A DNA stretch of 64,000 nucleotides from the NCBI RefSeq assembly GCF_018402175.1, contig NZ_JAGYJK010000011.1:186001-250000 (forward strand), in the 5' to 3' direction. A program made the translations under genes and the position numbers. The first letter of the stretch is position 1, and every line of letters begins with the position of its first letter. Shown here piece by piece: positions 19,821-29,517 of the stretch. Source of the stretch: Yoonia sp. (GTDB taxonomy: Bacteria > Pseudomonadota > Alphaproteobacteria > Rhodobacterales > Rhodobacteraceae). The notes beneath the pieces are model-generated. The model did no database searches. It saw only the letters and a list, made by a program, of their open reading frames with translations, and was not told the DNA's origin.

Positions 19821-20984
19821 TCATCCCATCGCCCCCATCAATTCACGGCCGACCAGCATCCGGCGGATTTCGGATGTGCCGGCGCCGATTTCCATCAGCT
19901 TGGCATCGCGGAACAGGCGGGCAACGGGGGCATCGGCCAGAAAGCCTGCACCGCCCATTGCTTGCACGGCCTGATGCGCCTGTTTCATCGCCTCCTCGGA
20001 GGCATAAAGACAGCAGGCCGCCGCATCCTGCCGCGTGACAGTGCCACGGTCGCAGGCCGCAGCCACCGCATAGACATAGGCGCGCGCGGAATTCATCGCC
20101 GTATACATATCCGCGATCTTGCCCTGCATCAGTTGGAAATTGCCGATGGGCTGGCCGAATTGTTTGCGCGACGCCAGATAGGGCATGATTTCATCCAGAC
20201 AGGCGGCCATAATCCCCAGACCGATCCCCGCCAGCACGACGCGTTCGTAATCCAGCCCCGACATCAAAACCGCAACGCCGCGCCCTTCCGCGCCCAGCAC
20301 ATTGTCGAACGGGACGGCGACATCGTCGAAGATCAACTCTGCCGTATTCGACCCACGCATCCCCAGCTTGTCGAAATGCGGGGACGTGCTGAAGCCGGTC
20401 ATTTCCTTTTCGATCAGAAAGGCGGTGATGCCTTTGGAGCCGGCCTCGGGGTCGGTCTTGGCATAGACCACCAGCGTGTCGGCGTCCGGCCCGTTGGTGA
20501 TCCAGTATTTGTTGCCGTTCAGGCGGTAATGATCGTTGCGCTTTTCCGCGCGCAGCGCCATCGACACCACGTCGGACCCTGCCCCGGCCTCGGACATGGC
20601 CAAGGCACCCACATGATCGCCCGAAATCAGGCGCGGGAGGTATTTCGCCTTTTGTGCCTCGGTCCCGTTCAGCTTGATCTGGTTGACGCACAGGTTGGAA
20701 TGCGCGCCGTAGGACAGGCTGACCGAGGCGCTGGCGCGCGCGATTTCTTCGATCGCGACCGTATGGGCCAGATAGGACATGCCCGCGCCGCCGTAAGATT
20801 CGTCCACCGTCACACCCAGCAACCCCAGATCGCCCATTTCGCGCCAGAGCGCGGCAGGAAACAGGTTGTCACGGTCGATCTGTGCGGCCATCGGTTTGAC
20901 ACGGGTCTGCGCCCAATCATGGACCATATCGCGCAGGGCGTTCACATCCTCGCCCAGATCAAAGCTCATGGAGGCGTGAAACAT
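19821..20984 (-). CDS. liuA: Isovaleryl-CoA dehydrogenase
   Basis: FAD-dependent acyl-CoA dehydrogenase, 387 residues, which oxidises isovaleryl-CoA to 3-methylcrotonyl-CoA. Signatures are [40 protein letters not shown] (FAD/substrate region) and [20 protein letters not shown]. The isovaleryl-type catalytic glutamate context is [16 protein letters not shown]. First gene of the liu operon; the ATG at 20984 follows a possible TetR-type operator at 21006-21019. Confidence 0.93.
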   Translation of the reverse strand: MFHASMSFDLGEDVNALRDMVHDWAQTRVKPMAAQIDRDNLFPAALWREMGDLGLLGVTVDESYGGAGMSYLAHTVAIEEIARASASVSLSYGAHSNLCVNQIKLNGTEAQKAKYLPRLISGDHVGALAMSEAGAGSDVVSMALRAEKRNDHYRLNGNKYWITNGPDADTLVVYAKTDPEAGSKGITAFLIEKEMTGFSTSPHFDKLGMRGSNTAELIFDDVAVPFDNVLGAEGRGVAVLMSGLDYERVVLAGIGLGIMAACLDEIMPYLASRKQFGQPIGNFQLMQGKIADMYTAMNSARAYVYAVAAACDRGTVTRQDAAACCLYASEEAMKQAHQAVQAMGGAGFLADAPVARLFRDAKLMEIGAGTSEIRRMLVGRELMGAMG

Positions 20985-21004
20985 TGGCCTGCTCCTGCTG
21001 TTAA

Positions 21005-21020
21005 TTGAACGCTTGTTCAG
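21005..21020. promoter_or_regulatory. Possible TetR-family operator upstream of liuA
   Basis: TGAAC-GCTT-GTTCA, an inverted repeat 22-35 bases before the liuA ATG, where a bound repressor would cover the promoter start region. This half-site style is common for TetR regulators of acyl-CoA metabolism. No regulator gene is adjacent. Confidence 0.4.
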
Positions 21021-21074
21021 TTGTAGGCACGACAGACCCGCCCTGTCGAGTCATTTCTGCACGATTTATGAGCG

Positions 21075-21737
21075 CTACCCGATCAGCCGCGCCACGACGG
21101 CAGGCAGGTCCGCGAAATCGTCGAGCGTGGCGTCAGCATCGAGCGCCAGAACGCTGTCGCGCCCCGGCCCAAAGGTCACCAGCACCGATGGCACGCCCGC
21201 ATTGCGCGCGGTGTCGCGGTCGGTGATCGTATCGCCCACCAGCAAGGATTGTGCAGGGTCACCGCCTGCGCGCAAAACCGCCTCGATATGGTGCAGGGGG
21301 TCGGGTTTGCGCACCTTCAGCGTATCGGCCCCGATCAAAGACGCGAAATGGTCGCGCACCCCAAGGCTGCGCATCAGGGTTTCGGCCAAGGCCGCGGGTT
21401 TGTTGGTGGCGATGCCGACGGCGTAGCCGCTGGATTTCAGGGCCTCGACCGCCTCTATCGCGCCGGGATACAGCACGGTGTGGATGTCGATCGCCTGCGC
21501 ATAGGCTGCCAGCAGCAGGGGATACTGGCGGTCAACCTCGGCCTCGTCGATGGCTTGCAGGCGCGAAAACCCCAGCCGCAGCATCGCCCGCCCGCCACAA
21601 AGGGCAGTTGCGGCATCGGTCGCGGGGTCAAGCATGTCACCCAGTCCCAGATCGCGGAAACAGGTATTGGCGGCGGCGATCAGGTCGCCGCTGGTATCGG
21701 CAAGCGTGCCGTCGAGGTCGAAAATCACACTGCGCAT
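21075..21737 (-). CDS. gph: Phosphoglycolate phosphatase (HAD family)
   Basis: 220 residues. HAD motif I is DLDGTLADT at residues 6-14, motif II is GIATNKP, the motif III lysine is in KVRKPDP and motif IV is GDTITDRDTARNAG. The helical cap domain lies between motifs I and II. By family it dephosphorylates 2-phosphoglycolate from the oxygenase reaction or from DNA end repair. It is divergent from glmU with 120 bases between, which must hold both promoters. The open frame continues far upstream over glmU but only this part is protein-like. Confidence 0.9.
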   Translation of the reverse strand: MRSVIFDLDGTLADTSGDLIAAANTCFRDLGLGDMLDPATDAATALCGGRAMLRLGFSRLQAIDEAEVDRQYPLLLAAYAQAIDIHTVLYPGAIEAVEALKSSGYAVGIATNKPAALAETLMRSLGVRDHFASLIGADTLKVRKPDPLHHIEAVLRAGGDPAQSLLVGDTITDRDTARNAGVPSVLVTFGPGRDSVLALDADATLDDFADLPAVVARLIG

Positions 21738-21857
21738 GGGCGGCCTTTCGTGCTGCGGTGCCGCCATCTGTAACGCGCTGTAAACTGATGTGAAGCCCCT
21801 GCCCTTGTGATAATCGAAAAGGCCAGTAGAACGCAGGCAACAATGAATGGGGCAAAG

Positions 21858-23202
21858 ATGGCAAACGCAGTGATTATTCTTGGCGCGGGGCTTGGCACGC
21901 GGATGAATTCGGACCTGCCCAAGGTGCTGCACCCGATCGCGGGCGCGCCGATGCTGGTGCATGCGATGCAGGCCGCGATGGTGCTGGACCCCGTGCGCTG
22001 CGTGGTTGTGGCAGGGTATGAGGCCGCACAGGTTCAAAAGGCCGCGTTGGCCCATGATCCCGATGTGACGGTGGTGGTGCAGGCCGAACAGCTGGGCACG
22101 GGCCATGCGGTGGCGCAGGCGCAGGCGGCGCTGGCGGATTTTGTCGGCGATGCGCTGGTGCTTTATGGTGATACGCCGTTCATCCGCCCCGATACGCTGG
22201 AGGCGATGATCGAGGCCCGCCAGACCCATGACATCGTGGTTCTGGGGTTCGAGGCGGAAGAGCCTGCACGCTATGGCCGCTTGATCCTGAAGGGTGGCCA
22301 GCTTGACCGGATCGTCGAATACAAGGATGCGACAGACGATGAACGCGCCGTGACCCTGTGCAATTCGGGTGTCATCGCCGCCGATGCCGCGACCTTGTTC
22401 GATCTGGTCGCCGCTATCGGCAATGACAATGCGGCGGGCGAATATTACCTGACCGATATCATCGCCATCGCGCGGGCGCGCGGGTTGACCGCCACCGTCG
22501 TCGAATGTGCAGAGGCTGAAACATTGGGCATCAATTCGCGGTTTGAACTGGCACAGGCCGAAGCCCTGTTCCAGAACGCCGCGCGGATGACAGCGCTTGA
22601 CGATGGCGTCACGCTGATCGCGCCTGAAACAGTCTATTTCGCCTATGACACAGTGATCGGCCGCGATGCGGTGATCGAACCCAATGTGGTGTTCGGCCCC
22701 GGTGTCACGGTCGAATCCGGTGCGACGATCCGCGCCTTTTCGCATCTTGAGGGCTGTCATGTCTCGCGCGGTGCAATTGTCGGCCCCTATGCCCGCCTGC
22801 GCCCCGGTGCGGAACTGGCCGAAAACACCCGCGTCGGCAATTTCGTCGAGGTCAAGAATGCCGTGATTGCCGAAGGCGCCAAGGTCAACCACCTGTCCTA
22901 TATCGGCGATGCCGATATCGGGCCGCGCAGCAATATCGGCGCAGGCACGATCACCTGCAACTATGACGGCGTGTTCAAACACCACACCAGCGATCGGCGC
23001 GGACGTGTTCATCGGGTCGAACACGATGCTGGTCGCCCCTGTCAGCGTGGGGGATCAGGCGATGACGGCCAGCGGGTCGGTCATTACCCGCGATGTGCCC
23101 GCGGGCGATCTGGCCGTCGCGCGGGCGCGGCAGGATAACAAGGCAGGCTTTGCCCTGCGGCTGTTCGACAAGCTGCGCGCGCAAAAGGCAAAGGATCAGT
23201 AA
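21858..23202 (+). CDS. glmU: Bifunctional GlcNAc-1-phosphate uridyltransferase/GlcN-1-phosphate acetyltransferase (frameshifted as read)
   Basis: Makes UDP-GlcNAc for peptidoglycan and LPS. The N-terminal uridyltransferase has [21 protein letters not shown] and GTGHAV; the C-terminal left-handed beta-helix has repeats from about residue 255 ([37 protein letters not shown]). One extra base near 22992 breaks the frame after [14 protein letters not shown]. Removing it gives [20 protein letters not shown] and a normal 447-residue protein ending at 23202. glmU is normally essential, so a sequencing error is likely. An ATG at 21843 is an alternative start. Confidence 0.92.
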
Positions 23203-23203
23203 G

Positions 23204-25024
23204 ATGTGCGGTATCGTTGGCGTTCTGGGCAATCACGAAGCCGCCCCCCTGCTGGTCGAGGCGCTGAAACGGCTTGAATATCGGGGCTATGACAGCGCGG
23301 GCATCGCCACGATCAACGGCGACGTGCTGGACCGCCGCCGTGCCGTGGGCAAGCTGGTGAACCTGTCCGATCTGCTGGTCCACGACCCCTTGGCAGGCAA
23401 GGCGGGCATCGGCCATACCCGCTGGGCCACGCATGGCGCGCCGAACGCGGGCAATGCGCATCCGCATAAATCGGGGGGTGTCGCGGTGGTCCATAACGGG
23501 ATCATCGAGAATTTCCGCGAATTGCGCGCCGATCTGGCCGCCCTTGGCATCGCGCATGAAACCGATACCGATACCGAAACCGTGGCCTTGCTGGCCAATC
23601 ATTATATCACTGAGGGTCTGTCGCCGCGCGACGCGGCACAGGCGACCATCGCCCGCCTGCACGGGGCCTATGCGCTGTGTTTCCTGTTCGAAGGGCATGA
23701 CGACCTGCTGATCGCCGCGCGCAAAGGGTCGCCCCTGGCCATCGGGCATGGCAACGGCGAAATGTTCGTGGGATCAGATGCCATCGCCCTTGCGCCGATG
23801 ACCGACCGGATCACCTATCTGGACGAAGGCGATTTTGCGATCATCACGCGCAATTCCTTGGAAATCCGCGATGCGGCGGGCAACCTTGCCAACCGTGACC
23901 TGCGCCAGATCCATATCGACGCGGCGCAGGTGGACAAGGGCGGCTATAAACATTTCATGGCCAAGGAAATCGCCGAACAGCCGCAAGTGTTGCAAGGCGC
24001 GTTGAACCACTACATCAATGCGGATGCCACCGGCATGACCCTGCCCGATGGCTTGGACTTTACGCAGGTCAACCGGCTGACCATGGTCGCCTGCGGTACG
24101 GCCTTTTATGCCTGCATGGTGGCGAAATACTGGTTCGAACAACTGGCAGGTCTGCCGGTCGAGGTCGATGTCGCCTCTGAATTCCGCTATCGCGAACCGC
24201 CCGTCACCGATGGCACCATGGCGATTTTCGTCAGCCAGTCGGGCGAGACGGCGGATACTTTGGCCGCGCTGCGCTATATGGCGGGCAAGGCGATGCAGAT
24301 CGTGTCGGTCGTCAATGTCCCCGAAAGCAGCATCGCGCGCGAAAGCGATATCGCGCTGCCGATCCTTGCAGGGGTGGAAATCGGCGTCGCCTCGACCAAG
24401 GCGTTCACCTGCCAGTTGACGACGCTGGCCGCACTGGTGCTGCATGCCGCCCGCCAGCGGGGCCGCATTGATGATACGGCCCTTGCGGGCAAACTGGCCG
24501 CTTTGCGTGCTTTGCCGGGGTTGATGAATACCGCGCTGGGGATCGAGGACCGCACCGTAGCACTCTCCCGCGATCTGGCCGAGGCGCGCGATATCCTGTT
24601 TCTGGGGCGCGGGGCGATGTATCCGCTCGCCCTAGAAGGCGCGCTTAAACTAAAAGAAATCAGCTATATACATGCCGAAGCTTATGCATCAGGCGAATTG
24701 AAACATGGCCCCATCGCGCTGGTCGATCCGCATGTGCCGGTGATCGTCATGGCGCCGCGCGATGCCTTGTTCGAAAAGACCGTGTCGAATATGCAAGAGG
24801 TCATGGCGCGCGGCGGCAAGGTGCTGTTGATCACCGACAGCCAGGGTGCGGCAGAGGCGGGCGAAGGTGTCTGGCAGGTGCTGCTGATGCCGGTCGTCGA
24901 TCCGTTTCTGGCGCCGATCCTTTACGCGCTGCCGGCGCAACTTTTGGCCTATCACACGGCCATCGCCAAGGGGACCGATGTGGACCAGCCCCGCAATCTT
25001 GCGAAATCGGTGACAGTGGAATGA
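23204..25024 (+). CDS. glmS: Glutamine--fructose-6-phosphate aminotransferase (isomerizing)
   Basis: Makes glucosamine-6-phosphate, the entry to the amino-sugar pathway. 606 residues. The N-terminal nucleophile is Cys2 (MCGIVGVLG), followed by the glutaminase motifs RGYDSAGIA and GHTRWATHG. The two SIS isomerase domains have SQSGETADTLAALRY and EGALKLKEISYIHAEAYASGELKHGPIAL. The end is LAKSVTVE as usual. The ATG lies one base after the glmU stop, and its own stop overlaps the next gene. Confidence 0.97.
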   Translation: MCGIVGVLGNHEAAPLLVEALKRLEYRGYDSAGIATINGDVLDRRRAVGKLVNLSDLLVHDPLAGKAGIGHTRWATHGAPNAGNAHPHKSGGVAVVHNGIIENFRELRADLAALGIAHETDTDTETVALLANHYITEGLSPRDAAQATIARLHGAYALCFLFEGHDDLLIAARKGSPLAIGHGNGEMFVGSDAIALAPMTDRITYLDEGDFAIITRNSLEIRDAAGNLANRDLRQIHIDAAQVDKGGYKHFMAKEIAEQPQVLQGALNHYINADATGMTLPDGLDFTQVNRLTMVACGTAFYACMVAKYWFEQLAGLPVEVDVASEFRYREPPVTDGTMAIFVSQSGETADTLAALRYMAGKAMQIVSVVNVPESSIARESDIALPILAGVEIGVASTKAFTCQLTTLAALVLHAARQRGRIDDTALAGKLAALRALPGLMNTALGIEDRTVALSRDLAEARDILFLGRGAMYPLALEGALKLKEISYIHAEAYASGELKHGPIALVDPHVPVIVMAPRDALFEKTVSNMQEVMARGGKVLLITDSQGAAEAGEGVWQVLLMPVVDPFLAPILYALPAQLLAYHTAIAKGTDVDQPRNLAKSVTVE

Positions 25025-25743
25025 TGGATGAACATGGCACAACACAGGCTCTGGCGGATCACGCGGGCATGACAGTGGATGATGCATTGGCCGCCCTTGG
25101 CAGCGACCCCGCGAAAGCCGCCGCAATGGCGCGCCATCACAAGGTGGACCGCGCCTATCTGGGTGTGACGCCCCCCGCGATTGACGCTGTCGCCAAAACC
25201 TGGCGCGAGGCGCTGGATCTGGACGCGCGGCTGGCACTGGCATCCGCACTTTGGGCCAGCGATGTGCATGAAGGCCGGATCGCCGCGGCAAAACTGCTGA
25301 CACAGGCGCGGATCAGGCCCGATGATGTCGCCGCGTGGGACATGATCACCGCTTGGGTGCCTGCATGCGACGGGGCGGCCATTGCCGATCAGGTCGCCAT
25401 CGCGGGGCAGAAACGGCTGGTGGCGGTGCCTGCCCGCTTTGACGTGCTGGCGGATTGGGTCGCGTCCGACCATCTGTGGACGAAGGCCGCGGTGCTGGGC
25501 TTTACCCTGCCATGGACCAAGCAGACCCATCCCAAACCCGCCGATCTGGCGCTGCGGGATCGCGCGCTGGATTGGGCAGGCACATTGGCCGGTGATCCGC
25601 ACAAGGTGATCCAGACCGCATTGGTGGACTGGCTGGCCAGCCTTGCCAAACATGATCCGGCCAGCGCATCGGGTTTTGTTGACCGGCACGGGGCCATGAT
25701 GAAATCCTATGCGCTGAAATCCGCGCGGCACAGGCTGGGCTGA
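25021..25743 (+). CDS. AlkD-like HEAT-repeat DNA glycosylase family protein
   Basis: 240 residues, all-helical, matching the DNA alkylation repair enzyme family (HEAT-like repeats). Family-type segments are LALASALWASDVHEGRIAAAKLL and FDVLADWVASDHLWTKAAVLGF, with an aspartate and tryptophan in the DNA-binding concave face, and the C-terminal ALKSARHRLG. By family it would excise cationic alkylated purines, but diverged members have no proven activity. The ATG overlaps the glmS stop (ATGA), an unusual partner. Convergent with the lipoprotein gene at 25744. Confidence 0.75.
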   Translation: MMDEHGTTQALADHAGMTVDDALAALGSDPAKAAAMARHHKVDRAYLGVTPPAIDAVAKTWREALDLDARLALASALWASDVHEGRIAAAKLLTQARIRPDDVAAWDMITAWVPACDGAAIADQVAIAGQKRLVAVPARFDVLADWVASDHLWTKAAVLGFTLPWTKQTHPKPADLALRDRALDWAGTLAGDPHKVIQTALVDWLASLAKHDPASASGFVDRHGAMMKSYALKSARHRLG

Positions 25744-26175
25744 TCAGCGCAGCAGGGTCAGTGTGACCAGACCGGTCAGCGGGGCCGCGATCAGGCGCGT
25801 CGCGGCAAGGCTGATCTGGCTGCCCGATCCCGCCACCCCGCCCGAGGGGCGCAGTTCGGCATTGATCACGCGGCCCTGATATTGGATGCGGCCTTGGGTC
25901 ACTTGCGTCACCAGCGGCGTTTTCACCCAGATCCCCGGATCAGCAGGCGCGCCAAGCGTGGCAATCGTGGTGCCGATCCGGGTGCCACCGGCCACGGCCT
26001 GCGTTGCCGCCTGCCGCGCGGCGGTGGTCGTGGTGTCAAAATCGTCCACATTGCGCGCGCTGCGGGGCGGGGCCGGTGGCCGGGCTGCCGCAACATCCCC
26101 CGTGGCGGGTGTATCGGTGACAGGCATCGCACAGGCGGCAAGCGCCACCAAGGGCAGGATCAAGACAGATTTCAT
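25744..26175 (-). CDS. Small lipoprotein of unknown function
   Basis: 143 residues with a clear lipoprotein signal (VLILPLVALAACAMP; lipidated Cys15). After a Pro/Ala linker comes a segment rich in Thr and Ala (DDFDTTTTAARQAATQ) and then beta-type sequence TIATLGAPADPGIWVKTPLV ... GRIQYQGRVINAELRPSGG. Similar proteins in this bacterial group are sometimes labelled as sugar-acid dehydratases by error; nothing here supports an enzyme. Probably a periplasm-facing envelope protein. Confidence 0.75.
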   Translation of the reverse strand: MKSVLILPLVALAACAMPVTDTPATGDVAAARPPAPPRSARNVDDFDTTTTAARQAATQAVAGGTRIGTTIATLGAPADPGIWVKTPLVTQVTQGRIQYQGRVINAELRPSGGVAGSGSQISLAATRLIAAPLTGLVTLTLLR

Positions 26176-26260
26176 GCCCCGACGCTATTCTGCGCCCCCC
26201 ACCTGCGCAACAGGCCGGATCACGCTTGCGCAAGGCGCCGCCCATCTTTAGCCTACCCGC

Positions 26261-27265
26261 ATGATGACACCCTTGATCGACCCATTCGCCCGCGCCATTT
26301 CGTATTTGCGGGTCTCTGTGACGGACCGCTGCGATTTTCGCTGCGTCTATTGCATGTCCGAAAACATGACGTTTTTGCCCAAAAAGGACCTGCTGACGCT
26401 GGAAGAACTGGACCGGCTGTGTTCGGCCTTCGTGCGGCTGGGTGTGAAAAAGCTGCGCATCACGGGGGGTGAACCGCTGGTCCGGCGCGAGATCTTGACC
26501 TTTTTCAACGCGATGGGCCGGCATCTGGACAGCGGCGCATTGGAAGAACTGACGCTGACGACAAACGGCAGCCAGTTGGAAAAATACGCAGCCAACCTTT
26601 ATGCCGCCGGTGTGCGGCGGATCAACGTCTCGCTCGATACGCTGGACGAGGCGAAATTCGCGCAGATCACCCGCTGGGGCAAGCTGCCACAGGTCTTGCG
26701 CGGCATTGACGCGGCCCAGGCGGCGGGGCTGCGGGTCAAGATCAACACCGTGGCGCTGAAAGGTTTCAACGAGGACGAACTGTTCACCCTGACCGATTGG
26801 TGCGCGGCCCGCGACATGGACCTGACCTTTATCGAGGTCATGCCGATGGGCGATATCGGCAACGAGGACCGGATCGACCAATATTGGTCGCTGAACGATC
26901 TGCGCGCGCGGCTTGCGGCGCGCGGCACGCTGACCGACCTGCCCGACCGCACCGGCGGGCCTGCGCGTTACCTGCGCGTCGATGCGACCGGCCAGAAAAT
27001 CGGGCTGATCACACCGCTAAGCCATAATTTCTGCGAAAGCTGCAACCGTGTGCGGATCACCTGCACCGGCGAGATTTACACCTGTCTGGGCCAAGAAGGC
27101 CATTCCGACCTGCGCGCACCCCTGCGCGGGTCAGAGGCGGATCTGGATCTGGAAAACGCGATCCGTGCTGCGATTGCGCTGAAACCCAAAGGCCATGATT
27201 TCGACTATTCGCGCCAAAAGGTCGATGGTCAGGTCAGCCGCCACATGAGCCATACCGGCGGCTGA
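26261..27265 (+). CDS. moaA: GTP 3',8-cyclase (molybdenum cofactor biosynthesis)
   Basis: Radical SAM enzyme for the first step of molybdopterin synthesis, 334 residues. N-terminal cluster ligands are in CDFRCVYC, followed by the SAM-binding [10 protein letters not shown]. The second C-terminal 4Fe-4S site is [18 protein letters not shown]. The final HTGG is the conserved flexible tail needed with MoaC. Two adjacent ATGs (26261 and 26264) are possible starts. No other moa gene is in the window. Confidence 0.97.
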   Translation: MMTPLIDPFARAISYLRVSVTDRCDFRCVYCMSENMTFLPKKDLLTLEELDRLCSAFVRLGVKKLRITGGEPLVRREILTFFNAMGRHLDSGALEELTLTTNGSQLEKYAANLYAAGVRRINVSLDTLDEAKFAQITRWGKLPQVLRGIDAAQAAGLRVKINTVALKGFNEDELFTLTDWCAARDMDLTFIEVMPMGDIGNEDRIDQYWSLNDLRARLAARGTLTDLPDRTGGPARYLRVDATGQKIGLITPLSHNFCESCNRVRITCTGEIYTCLGQEGHSDLRAPLRGSEADLDLENAIRAAIALKPKGHDFDYSRQKVDGQVSRHMSHTGG

Positions 27266-27271
27266 CACGGG

Positions 27272-27883
27272 TCAGACCGGCGGCGATGCCTCTGGCTTGC
27301 GGGCGATGAAATCAATCAGCGCGGCAGGCCCGACATGGCCCGCCCCCGCCTGCTGGACCCGTTCATAAGACGCGCAACGTTCGATATGCCAGCCTGCAAA
27401 GGCAGCGCGCAACATATCCTCGGTATACATGTTTTCCACGAAAGGCGGCCCACCGGTGCCGCGCCCGACCTGTTCGGGGCGATAGCCATGCAGCACCAGC
27501 CGCCCGCCGGGGCGCAGGGCGCGGGCCATATCGGCAAATTGGCGTGCGCGCAGATCGGGGTCGGCGAACTGGATGAAAATTGCGGCGATCATGTCGAATG
27601 GCTGCGCCCAGTCCCAATCGTCCCAGCCCGCGACATGGGTCTGTACCGCGACACCAGCCCGATCCGCCAGCGCCTGCGCGCGCGACACGGCGGTCGGGGC
27701 CAGATCGAAGGCAGTCACCTGCATCCCCAGCACGGCCAGATGCACCGCATTGCGCCCTTCACCATCTGCCACGCAAAGCACGCTTTGCCCCGGCAGGGCC
27801 AGCCAGGGGTTATCCGCCAGCACCGCCGCAGGGGCAGTGCCGAACAGGTAATCATCGCTGGCGCTGTAACGGTCTTCCCACAT
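27272..27883 (-). CDS. Class I SAM-dependent methyltransferase (TehB-like)
   Basis: 203 residues. The SAM-binding core has motif I VLCVADGEGRNAVHLAVLG near residue 36, AFDLAPTAVSRAQ after it and the post-I/IV region DMIAAIFIQFADPDLR. The N-terminus MWEDRYSASDDYLFGTAP is typical of TehB/small-molecule thiol or tellurite methyltransferases. It overlaps the stop of the M20 hydrolase gene (TGATG), so the two are coupled. Substrate unknown. Convergent with moaA, six bases apart. Confidence 0.85.
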   Translation of the reverse strand: MWEDRYSASDDYLFGTAPAAVLADNPWLALPGQSVLCVADGEGRNAVHLAVLGMQVTAFDLAPTAVSRAQALADRAGVAVQTHVAGWDDWDWAQPFDMIAAIFIQFADPDLRARQFADMARALRPGGRLVLHGYRPEQVGRGTGGPPFVENMYTEDMLRAAFAGWHIERCASYERVQQAGAGHVGPAALIDFIARKPEASPPV

Positions 27884-29046
27884 CAGGCGGCAGGCATGCG
27901 TTGTTCGACGATACCGGCCCACCACGAACAGCCCGCCGGAATGACATCATCGTTGAAATTATATTCAGGGTGGTGGACAGACGCCCCGTCACCATTGCCA
28001 ACAAGGATATAGGCGCCGGGCCGTTCTTCGAGCATGAAGGCGAAATCCTCGCCGCCCATGATCAAGGGCGCATCGGCGCAATCGCCCGCGACCGACCGCG
28101 CGACCCGTGCTGCGAAATCGGTCTGGTCCACATGGTTGACCATGCAGGGATAGCCACGGTGATAGGTCACCTCGGCCACGGCACCGAATGCACCAGCCGT
28201 GCCGGTGCTGATCGCGCGCAGCCGCGCCTCGGCCAGATCGCGCATATCCTTGGACATGGTGCGCACGGTGCCTTTCATGTGCACGCGCTGCGCGATGACG
28301 TTGAACGCCTTGGACGAGGATTCAATCGCCGTGACGGACACTACGACCTGATCGACAGGGTCGGCGTTGCGGCTAGCAATAGATTGCAGCGCGGTGATGA
28401 CATGGGCCGCGACCAGCGTGCTGTCCACGGTTTCCTGCGGTTTGGCGGCATGGCCGCCCTTGCCTTCGATCACGATCTCGAACTGGTCGGTCGCGGCGAA
28501 AAACGCGCCCGGCCGGATCGCAAAACTGCCCGCCGGACGGCCCGGCCAGTTGTGCATGCCGTAAACTTCGGTGATGTTCCAGCGGTCCATCATGCCATCG
28601 GCGCACATCTCGCGGCCACCACCGCCGCCTTCTTCGGCGGGCTGGAAGATCACGACGACAGTGCCGTCGAAATTGCGCGTCTCGGACAGGTATTTCGCGG
28701 CCCCCAGCAGCATCGCGGTATGCCCGTCATGGCCGCAGGCATGCATCGCACCGGGGGTTTTCGAGGCATATGGCAGCCCTGTCGCCTCATGGATCGGCAG
28801 CGCGTCCATATCGGCGCGCAGCCCGATCACCTTGCCCGCGGTATCCGTTTTGCCCTTGATGACGCCGACAACGCCGGTACGCCCGATGCCGGTCACCACC
28901 TCGTCACAGCCGAATTCCCGCAGCTTTTCTGCGACCAATGCGGATGTGCGGTGCGTTTCAAACAGGATTTCGGGGTTTTCATGCAGGTCACGCCGCCATG
29001 CGGTGATTTCGGGCAGCAATTCGGCAAAGCGGTTCTTGACGGGCAT
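27883..29046 (-). CDS. M20 family amidohydrolase (hippurate hydrolase type)
   Basis: 387 residues. Metal-binding M20D motifs: MHACGHDGHTAMLLGAAKYL near residue 100, the catalytic QPAEEGGGGGREM, then GMHNWPG, and near the C-terminus IMGGEDFAFMLEERPGAYI. The dimerisation domain in the middle has GKGGHAAKPQETVD. Family members cleave N-acyl amino acids. The ATG at 29046 has GGAG six bases upstream; an ATG one codon earlier and a TTG four codons earlier are alternatives. Upstream lies a 220-base divergent region with the DUF1289 gene in which I see no clear promoter. Confidence 0.9.
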   Translation of the reverse strand: MPVKNRFAELLPEITAWRRDLHENPEILFETHRTSALVAEKLREFGCDEVVTGIGRTGVVGVIKGKTDTAGKVIGLRADMDALPIHEATGLPYASKTPGAMHACGHDGHTAMLLGAAKYLSETRNFDGTVVVIFQPAEEGGGGGREMCADGMMDRWNITEVYGMHNWPGRPAGSFAIRPGAFFAATDQFEIVIEGKGGHAAKPQETVDSTLVAAHVITALQSIASRNADPVDQVVVSVTAIESSSKAFNVIAQRVHMKGTVRTMSKDMRDLAEARLRAISTGTAGAFGAVAEVTYHRGYPCMVNHVDQTDFAARVARSVAGDCADAPLIMGGEDFAFMLEERPGAYILVGNGDGASVHHPEYNFNDDVIPAGCSWWAGIVEQRMPAA

Positions 29047-29266
29047 CATCTTCTCCAAAATTTATCCGGCCTGCGAACGCGCGCTTGGGGCGGGTTGGCA
29101 GCATCTGCCTAACAGGGGCGGTGGTGCCATCTTTGCCGGAATTGGCGCTATGTGCAATGTCGCCTTTGCCGCAACCGACCGCAGGATCAGGGCTTTGTGA
29201 TCTGCGCATGATTGACATAGCTGACAGAAATAATCAGATACAGACGGTGATCAGCGAGTATCTGCC

Positions 29267-29515
29267 ATGGCAAAAACCCCCTCCCCCTGTATCAGCGTCT
29301 GCAAGTTCCGCCGCGAAGGCCATTGCATCGGCTGTTCGATGACCAAGGCGCAGAAATCCATGTTCAAGGCGCTGAAAAAACCCGCCCATCAATCGGCCTT
29401 TGTCACCATGCTGATGGCGCAACAGGCGGTGATGGGCAAGTTCAGCCATTGGCGGCGCGCCTATGAAAAAAAATGCGCCAAGAAAGGCGCATCTTTTCCA
29501 CCCAAGGCCGGTTGA
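29267..29515 (+). CDS. DUF1289 family small Cys-rich protein
   Basis: 82 residues. The DUF1289 core is SPCISVCKFRREGHCIGCSMT at residues 6-26, with four cysteines in a CxxxC-CxxC arrangement that suggests a small metal or Fe-S site. The C-terminal half is basic and helical. Function is not established for this family. The last 15 codons double as the terminator of the convergent dps gene. Confidence 0.85.
   Translation: MAKTPSPCISVCKFRREGHCIGCSMTKAQKSMFKALKKPAHQSAFVTMLMAQQAVMGKFSHWRRAYEKKCAKKGASFPPKAG
29473..29497 (-). terminator. dps terminator embedded in the DUF1289 coding end
   Basis: ATGCGCC, six-base loop, GGCGCAT. Read on the minus strand the second arm is followed by eight T residues, starting 21 bases after the dps stop. 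On the plus strand it is followed by CTTTT, so it may also serve the DUF1289 gene. The hairpin is coding sequence of the opposite gene. Confidence 0.8.
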
Positions 29516-29517
29516 AA

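Noticed and set aside
22975-23005. Programmed frameshift in glmU
   Set aside because: No slippery heptamer or stimulatory structure; the other five single-base breaks in the window make read error simpler.
21738-23024. Open frame continuing upstream of gph on the minus strand, opposite glmU
   Set aside because: Only the HAD part from 21737 is protein-like; the rest mirrors glmU codons.
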